NCBI GenBank assembly: GCA_017549285.1
Contig: JAFYVE010000027.1
Coordinates: 16,835 to 80,834 of the forward strand
Direction: 5' to 3'
DNA length: 64,000 bases
Source of the DNA: Clostridia bacterium
GTDB taxonomy: Bacteria; Bacillota; Clostridia; Oscillospirales; Acutalibacteraceae
Within the stretch, counting starts at the first letter, position 1. Each line of letters begins with the position of its first letter. The translations under genes were made by a program, and so were the position numbers. This document shows, piece after piece, positions 8,603-17,201 of this stretch. Below the pieces are notes generated by a model. That model saw nothing but the letters and a program-made list of their open reading frames with translations, was not told the origin of the DNA and did no database searches.

Positions 8603-9332
8603 TATTATTGAAGTCAGAGGACTGAAAAAACATTATCTCGGCGGCAAAGTCAAGGCTCTTGATGGTGTTGATACAAATATCAGCAGAGGTGAAGTGGTCG
8701 TTGTTATCGGTCCTTCGGGAAGCGGTAAGTCAACATTCCTTCGTTCACTTAATCTTCTTGAAATGCCTACAGACGGAACCATCAATTTCAACGGTACCAA
8801 TATTACAGACAAGAAAGTTAATATCAATCTGCACCGTCAGAAAATGGGCATGGTGTTCCAGCATTTCAATCTTTTTGCAAATATGAACATAATAAAAAAT
8901 ATGACTCTTGCTCCCACTCAGCTTCTTAAAAAGAGCAAAGCGGAAGCAGAAGAAAAGGCAAGAAATCTTCTTAAAAGAGTTGGTCTTGAAGACAGAGCAA
9001 CAGCTTTCCCCAGCCAGCTTTCAGGCGGTCAGAAACAGCGTGTAGCTATCGTTCGTGCTCTTTGTATGGAACCCGAAGTTATGCTGTTTGACGAGCCCAC
9101 ATCAGCTCTTGACCCTGAAATGGTCGGTGAAGTTCTTGAAGTTATGAAGTCCCTTGCAAAAGAGGGTATGACAATGGTTGTTGTTACTCACGAAATGGGC
9201 TTTGCAAGAGAAGTTGCAGATAGGGTTATCTTTATGGATGAAGGTAAGATTCTCGAGGAAGGCACTCCCGAAGAAATTTTCGATAATCCTAAGTGCGAAA
9301 GACTTCAGAATTTTCTTGCTAAAGTTTTATAA
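8592..9332 (+). CDS. Amino acid ABC transporter ATP-binding protein
   Basis: A 246-residue ATPase with Walker [10 protein letters not shown] near residue 39, signature [10 protein letters not shown] near 143, Walker [16 protein letters not shown] near 162 and [14 protein letters not shown] near 200. AAAGGAGG at 8575-8582 is correctly spaced for the ATG at 8592; the in-frame ATG at 8571 lies upstream of it and is disfavoured. The start overlaps the permease end, giving translational coupling. No clear terminator follows; instead a hairpin array leads into tRNA-Leu. Confidence 0.92.
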   Translation: MSDNIIEVRGLKKHYLGGKVKALDGVDTNISRGEVVVVIGPSGSGKSTFLRSLNLLEMPTDGTINFNGTNITDKKVNINLHRQKMGMVFQHFNLFANMNIIKNMTLAPTQLLKKSKAEAEEKARNLLKRVGLEDRATAFPSQLSGGQKQRVAIVRALCMEPEVMLFDEPTSALDPEMVGEVLEVMKSLAKEGMTMVVVTHEMGFAREVADRVIFMDEGKILEEGTPEEIFDNPKCERLQNFLAKVL

Positions 9333-9341
9333 AATGGGGCA

Positions 9342-9488
9342 AGGGGCAACGCCCCTCCGAAACAATTTGCCGAAGGCAAATTATATCACATTTGCAAAGC
9401 AAATATATCACATCCGTCAAAGACGGATATATAACATTTTTTCGTAGGAAAAATATATAACTCAATAATTTGTCATTGACAAATTATT
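9342..9488. repeat. Modular hairpin array A with shared linkers
   Basis: A run of short perfect palindromes of unrelated sequence joined by a near-constant linker. Hairpins: AGGGGC/GCCCCT 9342-9356, ATTTGCCGAAGGCAAAT 9365-9381, ATTTGCAAAGCAAAT 9390-9404, ATCCGTC/GACGGAT 9412-9428, an A/T-rich stem near 9436-9454, and AATAATTTGTC/GACAAATTATT 9464-9488. Linkers read TATATCAC, ATATCAC, ATATAAC and ATATAAC. The last palindrome equals the end motif of the AATTTGTCG element family. The array stops 8 bases before tRNA-Leu. Confidence 0.7.
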
Positions 9489-9496
9489 GATTATAT

Positions 9497-9581
9497 GCGG
9501 ATATGGTGGAATTGGCAGACACGCAAGATTTAGGTTCTTGTGCAGCGATGCGTGCAGGTTCGACCCCTGTTATCCGCACCA
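9497..9581 (+). tRNA. tRNA-Leu (anticodon UAG)
   Basis: An 85-base cloverleaf with acceptor GCGGATA / TATCCGC, encoded discriminator A and CCA. The anticodon stem CAAGA/TCTTG encloses the loop TTTAGGT, so the anticodon is UAG and reads CUN codons. A variable arm typical of class II tRNA and the T-arm GGTTCGACCCC are present. Confidence 0.95.
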
Positions 9582-9583
9582 AT

Positions 9584-9617
9584 AAAAAAATCTCTCTTTT
9601 TCAAGAGAGATTTTTTT
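9584..9617. terminator. Bidirectional terminator between tRNA-Leu and the topoisomerase A gene
   Basis: A 14-bp near-perfect stem, AAAAAAATCTCTCT / AGAGAGATTTTTTT, whose arms supply T-runs on both strands. It serves tRNA-Leu on plus and the gene ending at 9622 on minus. Confidence 0.9.
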
Positions 9618-9621
9618 GTTA

Positions 9622-11859
9622 TTAAAATGTCAATTGTTCGCCTGCATCATCTGCTGCGAGTGTTGCACCTGCAGAGGGGAGTGTTTTTGTTCTGTATCTC
9701 TGAGGTTTTACAAACATATCTTCCCTGAAATTCACAACTGAAGCCACACGGTGTCCCTTTTTGAGTGTCATAACGGCAACACCCTGTGTATTTTTTGTTG
9801 TCTTTGATGCTATTGCACCTGAATTGAAGAGAAGAAGTCTGCCCGAAGTTGACTTTATCACAAATTCAGTATCATCTGTGATGTAATAAGCCGCAACAAG
9901 GGGAGATTTGTCAGAATAAGCATTTATAAGCTTCTTTCGGTTTGTCTTTGTTGCGTAAGACTCCATATCGACCTTAGCGACCTTACCGTTTTCAAAGAAG
10001 AAGAGCATATATCCCTTGTAATCGGTTGTAACTGCCATATAAACGCTGTTTTCACCCTGATCAAAACCGAGCTTTGTGGGGATATAATCACCGAGTAAGC
10101 TTGTTTTTGAATCTTCAAATTCACTTGCTCTTGATTTGTATGTCTGGCATCTGTCTGAGAAGAAAAGAAGCTCTGCGGCATTTGATGAATCAAGCTCAAG
10201 AGTGATAAAGTCGTTCTCTTTAAGCTTATGCGCACCGCTCATACGGAGTGACTGCGGAGTGATTTTCTTGAAGTAGCCGTCGTGAGTATAGAAAAGTCTT
10301 ACGGGATAGTCGGGTACTTCGCTCTCTGCGTCTTCACCGTCTTCAGCGAAATCATAGTTGATTTCAGTCTTTCTTTCCTTGCCGTATTTCTTCATAACAT
10401 CTTTAAGCTCGGAAATGATGATGTTTCTGATTCTTGCACGGCTTCTGAGAATGTCTTCCATATCTTCAATTGTCTTTTTGAGTTCTTCAATATCTTCAAG
10501 ACGCTTTAAAATGTATTCACGGTTCAGGTGACGGAGCTTGATTTCAGCCACGTATTCAGCCTGAATTTCGTCAATTCCGAAGCCTATCATAAGGTTAGGT
10601 ACAACCTCTGCCTCTTCTTCGGTTTCTCTTACTATTTTAATTGCCTTGTCGATGTCGAGAAGGATTTTCTGAAGACCTAAGAGAAGATGAAGTCTGTCTT
10701 TTGCCTTGCCGAGGTTGTAGGCAGTTCTTCTCTTGATACACTCAGTTCTGAAGCCGAGCCATTCTTCAAGAATTTCGCCAACACCCATAACCTTGGGTAC
10801 GCCTGCAATAAGAACGTTGAAATTACAGCTTGTGGGGTCTTCAAGGGGAGTCTTTTTGAAGAGCTTGAGCATAAGTGCATCAGCATCAACACCTCGTTTG
10901 AGGTCGATTGTGATTTTAAGACCTGATTTATCTGTTTCGTCACGCACGTCGCTGATTTCCTTGAGCTTTCCGCCTTTTGAAAGTTCAATAATCTTGTCAA
11001 TAATTGCTTCAACTGTTGTTGACGGGGGGATTTCAGTTATGTCAATGCAGTTGTTCTTTTTGTCGTAAGAATATCTTGCACGTACACGCACGGAGCCTCG
11101 TCCCGTTTTGTAAATCTCGTCGATTTTCTCTTTGTCATAAAGAAGAATACCGCCACCGCTGAAATCGGGAGCAAGAAGAGTCTCCGAAATATCGTGGTCG
11201 GGATTTTTCAGAAGTGCGATTGTGGTTTCGCAGATTTCATTGAGGTTGAATGAGCAGATATTACTTGCCATACCTACTGCGATACCGAGATTGTTGTTTA
11301 CAAGCACAGTGGGGAATGTAACGGGGAAGAGGGTAGGCTCCATCATTGAATTGTCATAGTTGGGGACAAAATCAACGGTGTCCTTATCGATATCACGGAA
11401 AAGCTCTGCACTTATTTTGTCAAGCTTTGCTTCCGTGTATCGTGATGCGGCATAAGCCATATTCTTTGAATAAGCCTTACCGAAGTTACCCTTTGAATCA
11501 ATAAAGGGATGAAGCAGAGCCTCGTTACCTCTTGTAAGACGGACCATTGTTTCGTAAATTGCACCGTCACCGTGGGGGTTTAACTGCATTGTACGACCGA
11601 CGATATTTGCAGATTTTATTCTCGCACCGTTCTGGAGTCCCATAAGGTGCATTGTGTAAAGGAGCTTTCTGTGAGATGGCTTGAAACCGTCAATTTCGGG
11701 AATTGCTCGTGACATGATAACACTCATGGCATAGGGCATGAAGTTTGTTTCAAGAATGTCTGTTATATGCTGAGGCTGAACAATACCTGCACCTGAAATA
11801 TGGGCGTTAGGGCTGAGTTCTTCGGTTTTTATTTCGTCATTTTTCTTTTTCTTAGCCAT
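9622..11859 (-). CDS. Type IIA DNA topoisomerase subunit A (ParC/GyrA-like, clostridial variant)
   Basis: A 745-residue breakage-reunion subunit that cuts and rejoins duplex DNA with the B subunit encoded just upstream. The catalytic tyrosine is Tyr141 in AASRYTEAKL. IPEIDGFKPSHRKLLYTM near residue 53 and NPHGDGAIYETMVRL near 94-108 correspond to the conserved winged-helix region. Gly99 sits where GyrA/ParC carry the quinolone-contacting serine, and Glu103 replaces the GyrA aspartate. The C-terminus is short for a full six-bladed pinwheel and no GyrA-box was seen, which favours a topoisomerase IV-like decatenase over gyrase. The housekeeping gyrase genes are presumably elsewhere. The ATG is 19 bases after the B-subunit stop. 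Confidence 0.88.
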   Translation of the reverse strand: MAKKKKNDEIKTEELSPNAHISGAGIVQPQHITDILETNFMPYAMSVIMSRAIPEIDGFKPSHRKLLYTMHLMGLQNGARIKSANIVGRTMQLNPHGDGAIYETMVRLTRGNEALLHPFIDSKGNFGKAYSKNMAYAASRYTEAKLDKISAELFRDIDKDTVDFVPNYDNSMMEPTLFPVTFPTVLVNNNLGIAVGMASNICSFNLNEICETTIALLKNPDHDISETLLAPDFSGGGILLYDKEKIDEIYKTGRGSVRVRARYSYDKKNNCIDITEIPPSTTVEAIIDKIIELSKGGKLKEISDVRDETDKSGLKITIDLKRGVDADALMLKLFKKTPLEDPTSCNFNVLIAGVPKVMGVGEILEEWLGFRTECIKRRTAYNLGKAKDRLHLLLGLQKILLDIDKAIKIVRETEEEAEVVPNLMIGFGIDEIQAEYVAEIKLRHLNREYILKRLEDIEELKKTIEDMEDILRSRARIRNIIISELKDVMKKYGKERKTEINYDFAEDGEDAESEVPDYPVRLFYTHDGYFKKITPQSLRMSGAHKLKENDFITLELDSSNAAELLFFSDRCQTYKSRASEFEDSKTSLLGDYIPTKLGFDQGENSVYMAVTTDYKGYMLFFFENGKVAKVDMESYATKTNRKKLINAYSDKSPLVAAYYITDDTEFVIKSTSGRLLLFNSGAIASKTTKNTQGVAVMTLKKGHRVASVVNFREDMFVKPQRYRTKTLPSAGATLAADDAGEQLTF

Positions 11860-11878
11860 AATATCCAGTCCCCCTTCC

Positions 11879-13861
11879 TCAGCTTATGTCTGCAAGGTCA
11901 ATATACTGATGACCTACTTCTGCTATGTGTTCTTTTCTGCCCTGAAGATTGTCACCGAGAAGAAGCTCGAATACTTCGGCAGTCATCTGTGCATCTGTGG
12001 GCTCAACCTTGATGAGTCTTCTTGTTTTGGGATTCATTGTTGTCATCCACATCATATCGGGCTCGTTTTCACCAAGTCCCTTTGAACGCTGGATAGTGTA
12101 TTTTTTATCACCGATTTCTGCGAGTGCATCGGCTTTTTCCTGCTCATTATAAGCAAACCATGTGTCCTTGCCCGAAGTGATTTCGTAAAGGGGAGATTCT
12201 GCTATGAAAACCTTTCCTGCTTCAATCAGCGTGGGCATAAGTGCATAAATCATTGTAAGGATAAGTGTTCTTATCTGGAAGCCGTCAACGTCGGCATCGG
12301 TACAGATAATGACCTTGCTCCAACGGAGATTGTCAAGGCTGAAGGTTGACATATTCTTGTTTGCTTTTGTCTTCACTTCAACACCGCAGCCGAGGACTTT
12401 TATAAGGTCTGTGATGATTTCGGATTTGAACACCTTTGTGTAATCGGCTTTAAGGCAGTTGAGAATTTTACCTCTTACGGGCATAATAGCCTGAAAAGCC
12501 GAATCTCTTGCCTGCTTACAGGCACCTAAAGCAGAGTCACCCTCAACGATGAAGATTTCTCTTTCTTCAATATCTTTACTGCGGCAGTCAACGAATTTTT
12601 CAACTCTGTCTGCCATACTGTTTGATGTGGCAAGAGTCTTCTGCAGATTAAGTCTTGTAGCTTCAGCCTTTACACGGCTGCGGAGATTGATAAGAACCTG
12701 ATCTGCAATTCTGTCGGCATCAAGCTTGTTCTCCATAAAGTAGATTTCAAGCTGATGTCTTAAAAAGTCGGTGATTGCTTGCTGAATGAATTTATTAGTG
12801 ATTGCTTTCTTTGTCTGATTCTCGTATGAAGTCAGGGTTGAGAATGACGAAACAATTATTACAAGGCAGTCTTCAACATCCTGGAATGTAATCTTGCTGT
12901 CAGACTTTGTGTATTTGCCCGTCTGCTTTAAATATGCATCAATCTGGGCTACAAAAGCACTTTTTACAGCCTTGTCGGGAGCACCGCCGTATTCAAGCCA
13001 GCTTGAGTTGTGGTAATAATCCTTGAGCTGTTTTGTTTTTGAGAATGCAAGGGCTACATTGATTTTTACCTTGTATTCGGGCTTGTCCTCACGGTCACGG
13101 CCCTTTTTCTCTGTCTGCCAGAGCTGTGTTGTTGTGAATGCTTCTTCGCCGCAGAAGTTGTCAACATAATCCTTTATTCCGTTTTCGTAAAGGATTTCCG
13201 TTGTTTCAAACTTTGTTTCTGTAATCTGATTTTTGAATATGAACTTAAGACCGTTGTTTACAACAGCCTGTCTTTCAAGGACTTCCTTGAAGTAGTCAGC
13301 GGAAATATCAATATCCGTGAAAACATCGAGGTCGGGACGCCATTTGATTCTTGTACCCGTGTCACGTTTTGCGTAAGGTTCTTCGTTAAGACCGCCTACG
13401 GGCCAGCCTTTTTCAAAACGGAGAGTATAACACATTCCGTCACGGTGAATTTCAGCTTCCATATATTCCGATGCAAACTGAGTGGCACAAAGACCCAGAC
13501 CGTTAAGGCCGAGTGAGTATTCGTAGTTACCGCCGTCGTTTGTATCGTATTTACCGCCTGCATACATTTCGCAGAAGAGAAGTTCCCAGTTGAAACGTTC
13601 TTCATTCGGGTTCCAGCCTACGGGCATACCTCTGCCGTAGTCCTGCACTTCTATTGATTTATCGAGAAATCTTGTAACAACAATTTTGTTACCGTAACCT
13701 TCTCTTGCTTCGTCTATTGAGTTTGAAATGATTTCAAAAGCGGAATGCTGACAACCGTCGATACCGTCAGAGCCGAAAATAACAGCAGGTCTTTTTCTTA
13801 CCTTGTCAGGCCCTTTGAGTACAACTATGTCTTCATTGCCGTAATCTTTTTTCTTAGCCAT
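11879..13861 (-). CDS. Type IIA DNA topoisomerase subunit B (ParE/GyrB-like, clostridial variant)
   Basis: A 660-residue ATPase subunit. The GHKL ATP-binding part has the Bergerat motifs EIISNSIDEAREG (near 43) and VQDYGRGMPVG (near 72), plus a later glycine-rich lid in the region of SLGLNGLGL. The TOPRIM metal-binding part has EGDSA near 435 and DADVDG near 520. EGDSALG replaces the usual EGDSAGG, and the DADVDG motif lacks the following SHI, so this is a divergent paralogue. It acts with the A subunit downstream. The start follows GGAGG. The gene lies 15 bases after malQ on the same strand. Confidence 0.88.
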   Translation of the reverse strand: MAKKKDYGNEDIVVLKGPDKVRKRPAVIFGSDGIDGCQHSAFEIISNSIDEAREGYGNKIVVTRFLDKSIEVQDYGRGMPVGWNPNEERFNWELLFCEMYAGGKYDTNDGGNYEYSLGLNGLGLCATQFASEYMEAEIHRDGMCYTLRFEKGWPVGGLNEEPYAKRDTGTRIKWRPDLDVFTDIDISADYFKEVLERQAVVNNGLKFIFKNQITETKFETTEILYENGIKDYVDNFCGEEAFTTTQLWQTEKKGRDREDKPEYKVKINVALAFSKTKQLKDYYHNSSWLEYGGAPDKAVKSAFVAQIDAYLKQTGKYTKSDSKITFQDVEDCLVIIVSSFSTLTSYENQTKKAITNKFIQQAITDFLRHQLEIYFMENKLDADRIADQVLINLRSRVKAEATRLNLQKTLATSNSMADRVEKFVDCRSKDIEEREIFIVEGDSALGACKQARDSAFQAIMPVRGKILNCLKADYTKVFKSEIITDLIKVLGCGVEVKTKANKNMSTFSLDNLRWSKVIICTDADVDGFQIRTLILTMIYALMPTLIEAGKVFIAESPLYEITSGKDTWFAYNEQEKADALAEIGDKKYTIQRSKGLGENEPDMMWMTTMNPKTRRLIKVEPTDAQMTAEVFELLLGDNLQGRKEHIAEVGHQYIDLADIS

Positions 13862-13876
13862 TTTATCCTCCGTAGG

Positions 13877-15379
13877 TTATCTTCTGAAAACGGAATTTAT
13901 CTTTCTGAAATAGTCTTTGTCAATTCCGTCAATTGTTTCTTTTGTTGTTCTGAATCTCCAGTTTTTCTCAGGTACACCGGGAATGTTCATTCTTGCATCA
14001 GAACCGAATCCGCACATATCCTGGAATGCGATAACGGAAACTGCTGATGCAGAACGCCATACACATTCAATGATTTTACGGCAGCTCTTTGAATAATATC
14101 CGCCGTCACCCCAGTTGTCGCCTTCAAAACCTGAATAATCGAGAGCAAATCTTCTTTCGTCTTCATTTGCTTCCCAGAGCCAGCCGAGAAGTGTGTTATT
14201 GTCGTGTGTGCCGACATAGTTTACTGAGTTTCTCGGTGCATTGTGGGGCATGTGTGATGAATCAGAGCCGGGGTCAAAACCGAACTGAACAACTTTCATT
14301 CCGGGGAATGCCGTGTCTTCAAGAAGTTTTACAACATCTTCACCGAAAACACCGAGGTCTTCGGCAATAATGGGAGCATCGGGGAATTTTCTGAACACTT
14401 TTCTGAAAAGCTTCATTCCGGGACCGGGTTTCCATTCGCCTGTTTTTGCAGTCAATGAATCTGCAGGGACTTCCCAGTAGCTTGCAAATGCTCTGAAATG
14501 ATCAATTCTTACAACATCGTAGGTTGTGAGGGCGTTTTCAATTCTGCCGAGCCACCACTTGAAACCGTCTTTTTCCATAGCTTCCCAGTTGTAAATCGGG
14601 TTGCCCCAGAGCTGACCGTCTTCGCTGAAATAGTCGGGGGGTACACCCGCAACCTTTTCGGGTTTAAGTTTTTTGTCATCTATAAGGAACATGGGGAGAT
14701 TTGCCCATACGTCAACAGAATCCATTGCAACATAAATGGGCATGTCGCCTATTATTTTTATGCCTTTTGAATTTGCATATTCCTTGACCTTCTGCCACTG
14801 CATAAAGAAAATGTACTGACAGAATTTCCAGAAAGCTGATCTTTCGGCATAGTCATGTCTGTGGCGTCTTTTGAAAATATCGTAACGTGCAAATTCTTCA
14901 TCCCATTCCCACCAGGGACGGAAATCATTAGCCTCTTTTATTGCCATGAAGAATGAAAACTGCGTCAGCCACTTGTTTTCACTTTCAAAGTCTTTGACTT
15001 TCTGTGCAAAATCTGCATCAATTCTTGAAAAAGCTTTTTTGAGCAGACTGAGTCTGCTCTTTTTTGCAAAATCAAAATCAGCTGTATATGGTGAGCCGTT
15101 ATAAATGTTTGTTGCGGCTTCCTCTTTTGTGATAAGTCCTGTTTCAACAAGACTTTCGGGGTCGATAAAAAGGATATTTCCCGCAAAAGCCGATGCAGAG
15201 CAATAGGGTGAATTTGCATCATCAACGGGATTGAAAGGAAGAACCTGCCAGTATTTAAAGTTCATTGATGCGAGCGTATCAACAAAATCAAAGCAATTCT
15301 TTCCGAAAACGCCGATACCGTAATCGGACGGCAGAGAGCTGATGTGCATTAAAACACCTGCACCTCTCTCCTTGAACAT
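13877..15379 (-). CDS. malQ: 4-alpha-glucanotransferase (amylomaltase, GH77)
   Basis: A 500-residue cytoplasmic enzyme that transfers alpha-1,4-glucan segments between maltodextrins or to glucose. GH77 landmarks are in order: LPSDYGIGVFG near 18, NSPYCSASAFAGN near 56, the nucleophile Asp in VVRIDHFRAF near 293, the acid/base Glu in IIAEDLG near 338 and the transition-state Asp in GTHDNNT near 393. These positions match the Thermus enzyme (293/340/395). The ATG at 15379 follows GAGGTGA; a GTG at 15388 is less likely. It heads the minus-strand series malQ - topoisomerase B - topoisomerase A, which have no evident functional link. Confidence 0.93.
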   Translation of the reverse strand: MFKERGAGVLMHISSLPSDYGIGVFGKNCFDFVDTLASMNFKYWQVLPFNPVDDANSPYCSASAFAGNILFIDPESLVETGLITKEEAATNIYNGSPYTADFDFAKKSRLSLLKKAFSRIDADFAQKVKDFESENKWLTQFSFFMAIKEANDFRPWWEWDEEFARYDIFKRRHRHDYAERSAFWKFCQYIFFMQWQKVKEYANSKGIKIIGDMPIYVAMDSVDVWANLPMFLIDDKKLKPEKVAGVPPDYFSEDGQLWGNPIYNWEAMEKDGFKWWLGRIENALTTYDVVRIDHFRAFASYWEVPADSLTAKTGEWKPGPGMKLFRKVFRKFPDAPIIAEDLGVFGEDVVKLLEDTAFPGMKVVQFGFDPGSDSSHMPHNAPRNSVNYVGTHDNNTLLGWLWEANEDERRFALDYSGFEGDNWGDGGYYSKSCRKIIECVWRSASAVSVIAFQDMCGFGSDARMNIPGVPEKNWRFRTTKETIDGIDKDYFRKINSVFRR

Positions 15380-15440
15380 AAAAATCACCTCATAATAATA
15401 TATACATTTTATTTTATCATATTATAAAATTTTTTGCAAT

Positions 15441-15468
15441 AAAAAAACCTGCGTAAATGCAGGTTTTT
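15441..15468. terminator. Intergenic hairpin downstream of the DUF4345-like gene
   Basis: A 10-bp perfect stem AAAAACCTGC / GCAGGTTTTT. On the minus strand it lies after the stop of the gene ending at 15493 and before malQ. Confidence 0.75.
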
Positions 15469-15492
15469 CCTTGTGTTTTCATGTTTTTTGAA

Positions 15493-15903
15493 TTAATACA
15501 ATGTCTTTGAAAGTATGAAACATACCCAGAGTGCTATAACAAAGAGTGTTTCACAGGGGATTGCAAGCTTTGTGTAAGGACATTTCCAGCCTTTATCAAC
15601 AAAGAGAAAGATTGTTCTGACGGTAAGTACGGTTGTAGCAAAAAATAGACCGCCGACGAGTGAATAAACGGGTGTGCCGAGTGCGATTGTGAGATAGAGA
15701 AGGAATGCACCCAGAGCAAATGAAATGCCGCCGTAATAAACACGGATTTCTGTTTTACCTGCGTTGTCAACGGGTTTAACGGCAAAGCTTTCGGCATTTT
15801 TTACGGGATTTGCAATAAAGACGATTGCCATACCGAAAAAGTAGAGGCAAAGACCGATTACGGCAATACCTGCAGGGAGGTTTGAGAAGAATATTTCTTT
15901 CAT
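15493..15903 (-). CDS. Small integral membrane protein, DUF4345-like
   Basis: A 136-residue protein with four predicted membrane helices (about 8-30, 55-76, 79-101 and 113-133). The segment EIRVYYGGISFALGAFLLY between helices 1 and 2 resembles the DUF4345 pattern. No enzymatic residues can be assigned. Three in-frame ATGs cluster here. The third (15903) is chosen because AAAGGA lies about 9 bases upstream; the nominal longer frame starts inside the promoter. It is transcribed divergently from the gene at 16014. Confidence 0.55.
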   Translation of the reverse strand: MKEIFFSNLPAGIAVIGLCLYFFGMAIVFIANPVKNAESFAVKPVDNAGKTEIRVYYGGISFALGAFLLYLTIALGTPVYSLVGGLFFATTVLTVRTIFLFVDKGWKCPYTKLAIPCETLFVIALWVCFILSKTLY

Positions 15904-15925
15904 TTTCATCATCCTTTCTGCGTTA

Positions 15926-15995
15926 AGTATAGCAAACAGATAAAGTAATGTCAAATGTATTATTTCTTGACAATCATTAACTGCAAGTTTATAAT
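15926..15995. promoter_or_regulatory. Divergent sigma-A promoter pair
   Basis: Minus strand: TTGACA (complement of 15949-15954), 17-base spacer, TATACT (complement of 15926-15931). Plus strand: TTGACA 15967-15972, 17-base spacer, TATAAT 15990-15995. The -35 boxes are 12 bases apart, back to back, so the two promoters could interfere or share a regulator. On the plus strand the expected transcription start is only about a dozen bases before the ATG at 16014. Confidence 0.8.
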
Positions 15996-16013
15996 TGAAT
16001 CGGGGTGAATATT

Positions 16014-17162
16014 ATGAAAACTGTCACAAAGGTAATCGTCTGGTTAAGTGTAATTGCAGTATGGATTGTCAGTATGTGTGTGTTTGTGCATTATGACCTT
16101 GATACCGTTCAATTGCCGGATGAAAAGGCAAATCAGTTTTTTGATACAGCACATAATTTCAATATTGAATATTATATGGCTGATTATTTTGAAGATGTTG
16201 TTTCTGTCCGGGAAACTCTTGAAAATGTTTCTTACAGATGCCTTTCAGCAGAAGAATCATATGATATTCTTGTGAAAAAAGGAAATAATCAGGTTGACGG
16301 ATTCACAATTGAATCCCATAGAGTTTATATCTCGTACACTTATCGTTTTGATAAGGGAATGGTGTCATCGGTTACATTTTTTACACTTGAAAAAAAGAAT
16401 TATGTTTTGTTTACATTGCATTGGCAGAATGAGCGTAAACTGAGCTTTATGGATATTTCATATGTGATTTATGAAACAGATGAATTCCCCGATGCCGTGA
16501 CCACTCATTTTAAAACTTCGGGACGCACAATAGCAGAGCCGGCAAGCTTTGCAACAATAGAATCGTTTGTGCAGTCGGGAATAGTGACTCTTGCATACGG
16601 AATAATTGTATATATTATTTATGTGATTATCACAACTGTTATTTATCGTAATAAGAAAAAGGGCAGAAAACTTTCCGACGATGATACTACAACTGACGGT
16701 GATATAAAGAAATACATAATAAATAAGCTCGGAAAAGAATTTTTTGATGAAGAAAAGGTCTTTTCAATGCCGTGTCTTACTGTTGATGCTTACGGTGAAA
16801 AGGCAAAAGAGCTTATTTGTCTGATTGCTGAAAACTGCAATGCAGAAGAAATCTTCATAGGCGGATTCTTTGAAAAGAAGAGCTTTATTGATGAAGAATG
16901 CGAAAATACTGTTTTTATAAAAGAATATCTTGACGAAAATAGTTATAGCAGTATAAATACAACTGAAAATGAAGCCGTGATTGAATGGATAATTGACGGC
17001 AACAACAAAGGTGAAACAGCAGTTTCGTTCTATATTCAGGAGCTTAATATTCTCATTTATCCTGCAAAAAACAAGCTTTATATTTTCTCGAAAAACAGCA
17101 GTGAAGTTTATTATAAGCTTGCAACTTTTATAAATCCGACTGATTATAATTTAAGATTCTGA
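16014..17162 (+). CDS. Hypothetical membrane-anchored protein
   Basis: A 382-residue protein of unknown function. An N-terminal hydrophobic helix (about 5-25) precedes an extracellular-looking domain of about 150 residues, a second membrane helix near 188-210, and a lysine/aspartate-rich cytoplasmic domain of about 170 residues. No domain family was recognised. Codon usage is looser (more AT-rich) than in the neighbours. GGGGTGA lies before the ATG at 16014; the GTG at 16005 is part of that Shine-Dalgarno sequence. The gene is bounded by its own promoter and terminator, so it is a single-gene unit. Confidence 0.7.
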   Translation: MKTVTKVIVWLSVIAVWIVSMCVFVHYDLDTVQLPDEKANQFFDTAHNFNIEYYMADYFEDVVSVRETLENVSYRCLSAEESYDILVKKGNNQVDGFTIESHRVYISYTYRFDKGMVSSVTFFTLEKKNYVLFTLHWQNERKLSFMDISYVIYETDEFPDAVTTHFKTSGRTIAEPASFATIESFVQSGIVTLAYGIIVYIIYVIITTVIYRNKKKGRKLSDDDTTTDGDIKKYIINKLGKEFFDEEKVFSMPCLTVDAYGEKAKELICLIAENCNAEEIFIGGFFEKKSFIDEECENTVFIKEYLDENSYSSINTTENEAVIEWIIDGNNKGETAVSFYIQELNILIYPAKNKLYIFSKNSSEVYYKLATFINPTDYNLRF

Positions 17163-17170
17163 TAAAGAAA

Positions 17171-17201
17171 CACGGTGGGTCTGAAACCACCGTGCTTTTT
17201 T
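17171..17201. terminator. Terminator between convergent genes
   Basis: An 8-bp stem CACGGTGG / CCACCGTG is followed by six T. The T-run overlaps the stop codon of the convergent CapA-family gene. Confidence 0.8.

Noticed and set aside
9342-9488. Hairpin array considered as a CRISPR array
   Set aside because: The conserved parts are only 7-8 bases and the variable parts are perfect palindromes rather than spacers of uniform length. No cas gene is in the window.
9622-13861. Calling the pair gyrA/gyrB
   Set aside because: There is no GyrA box, the C-terminal domain is short, and the TOPRIM motifs are divergent. A topoisomerase IV-like or paralogous enzyme fits better, so no gene symbol is given.
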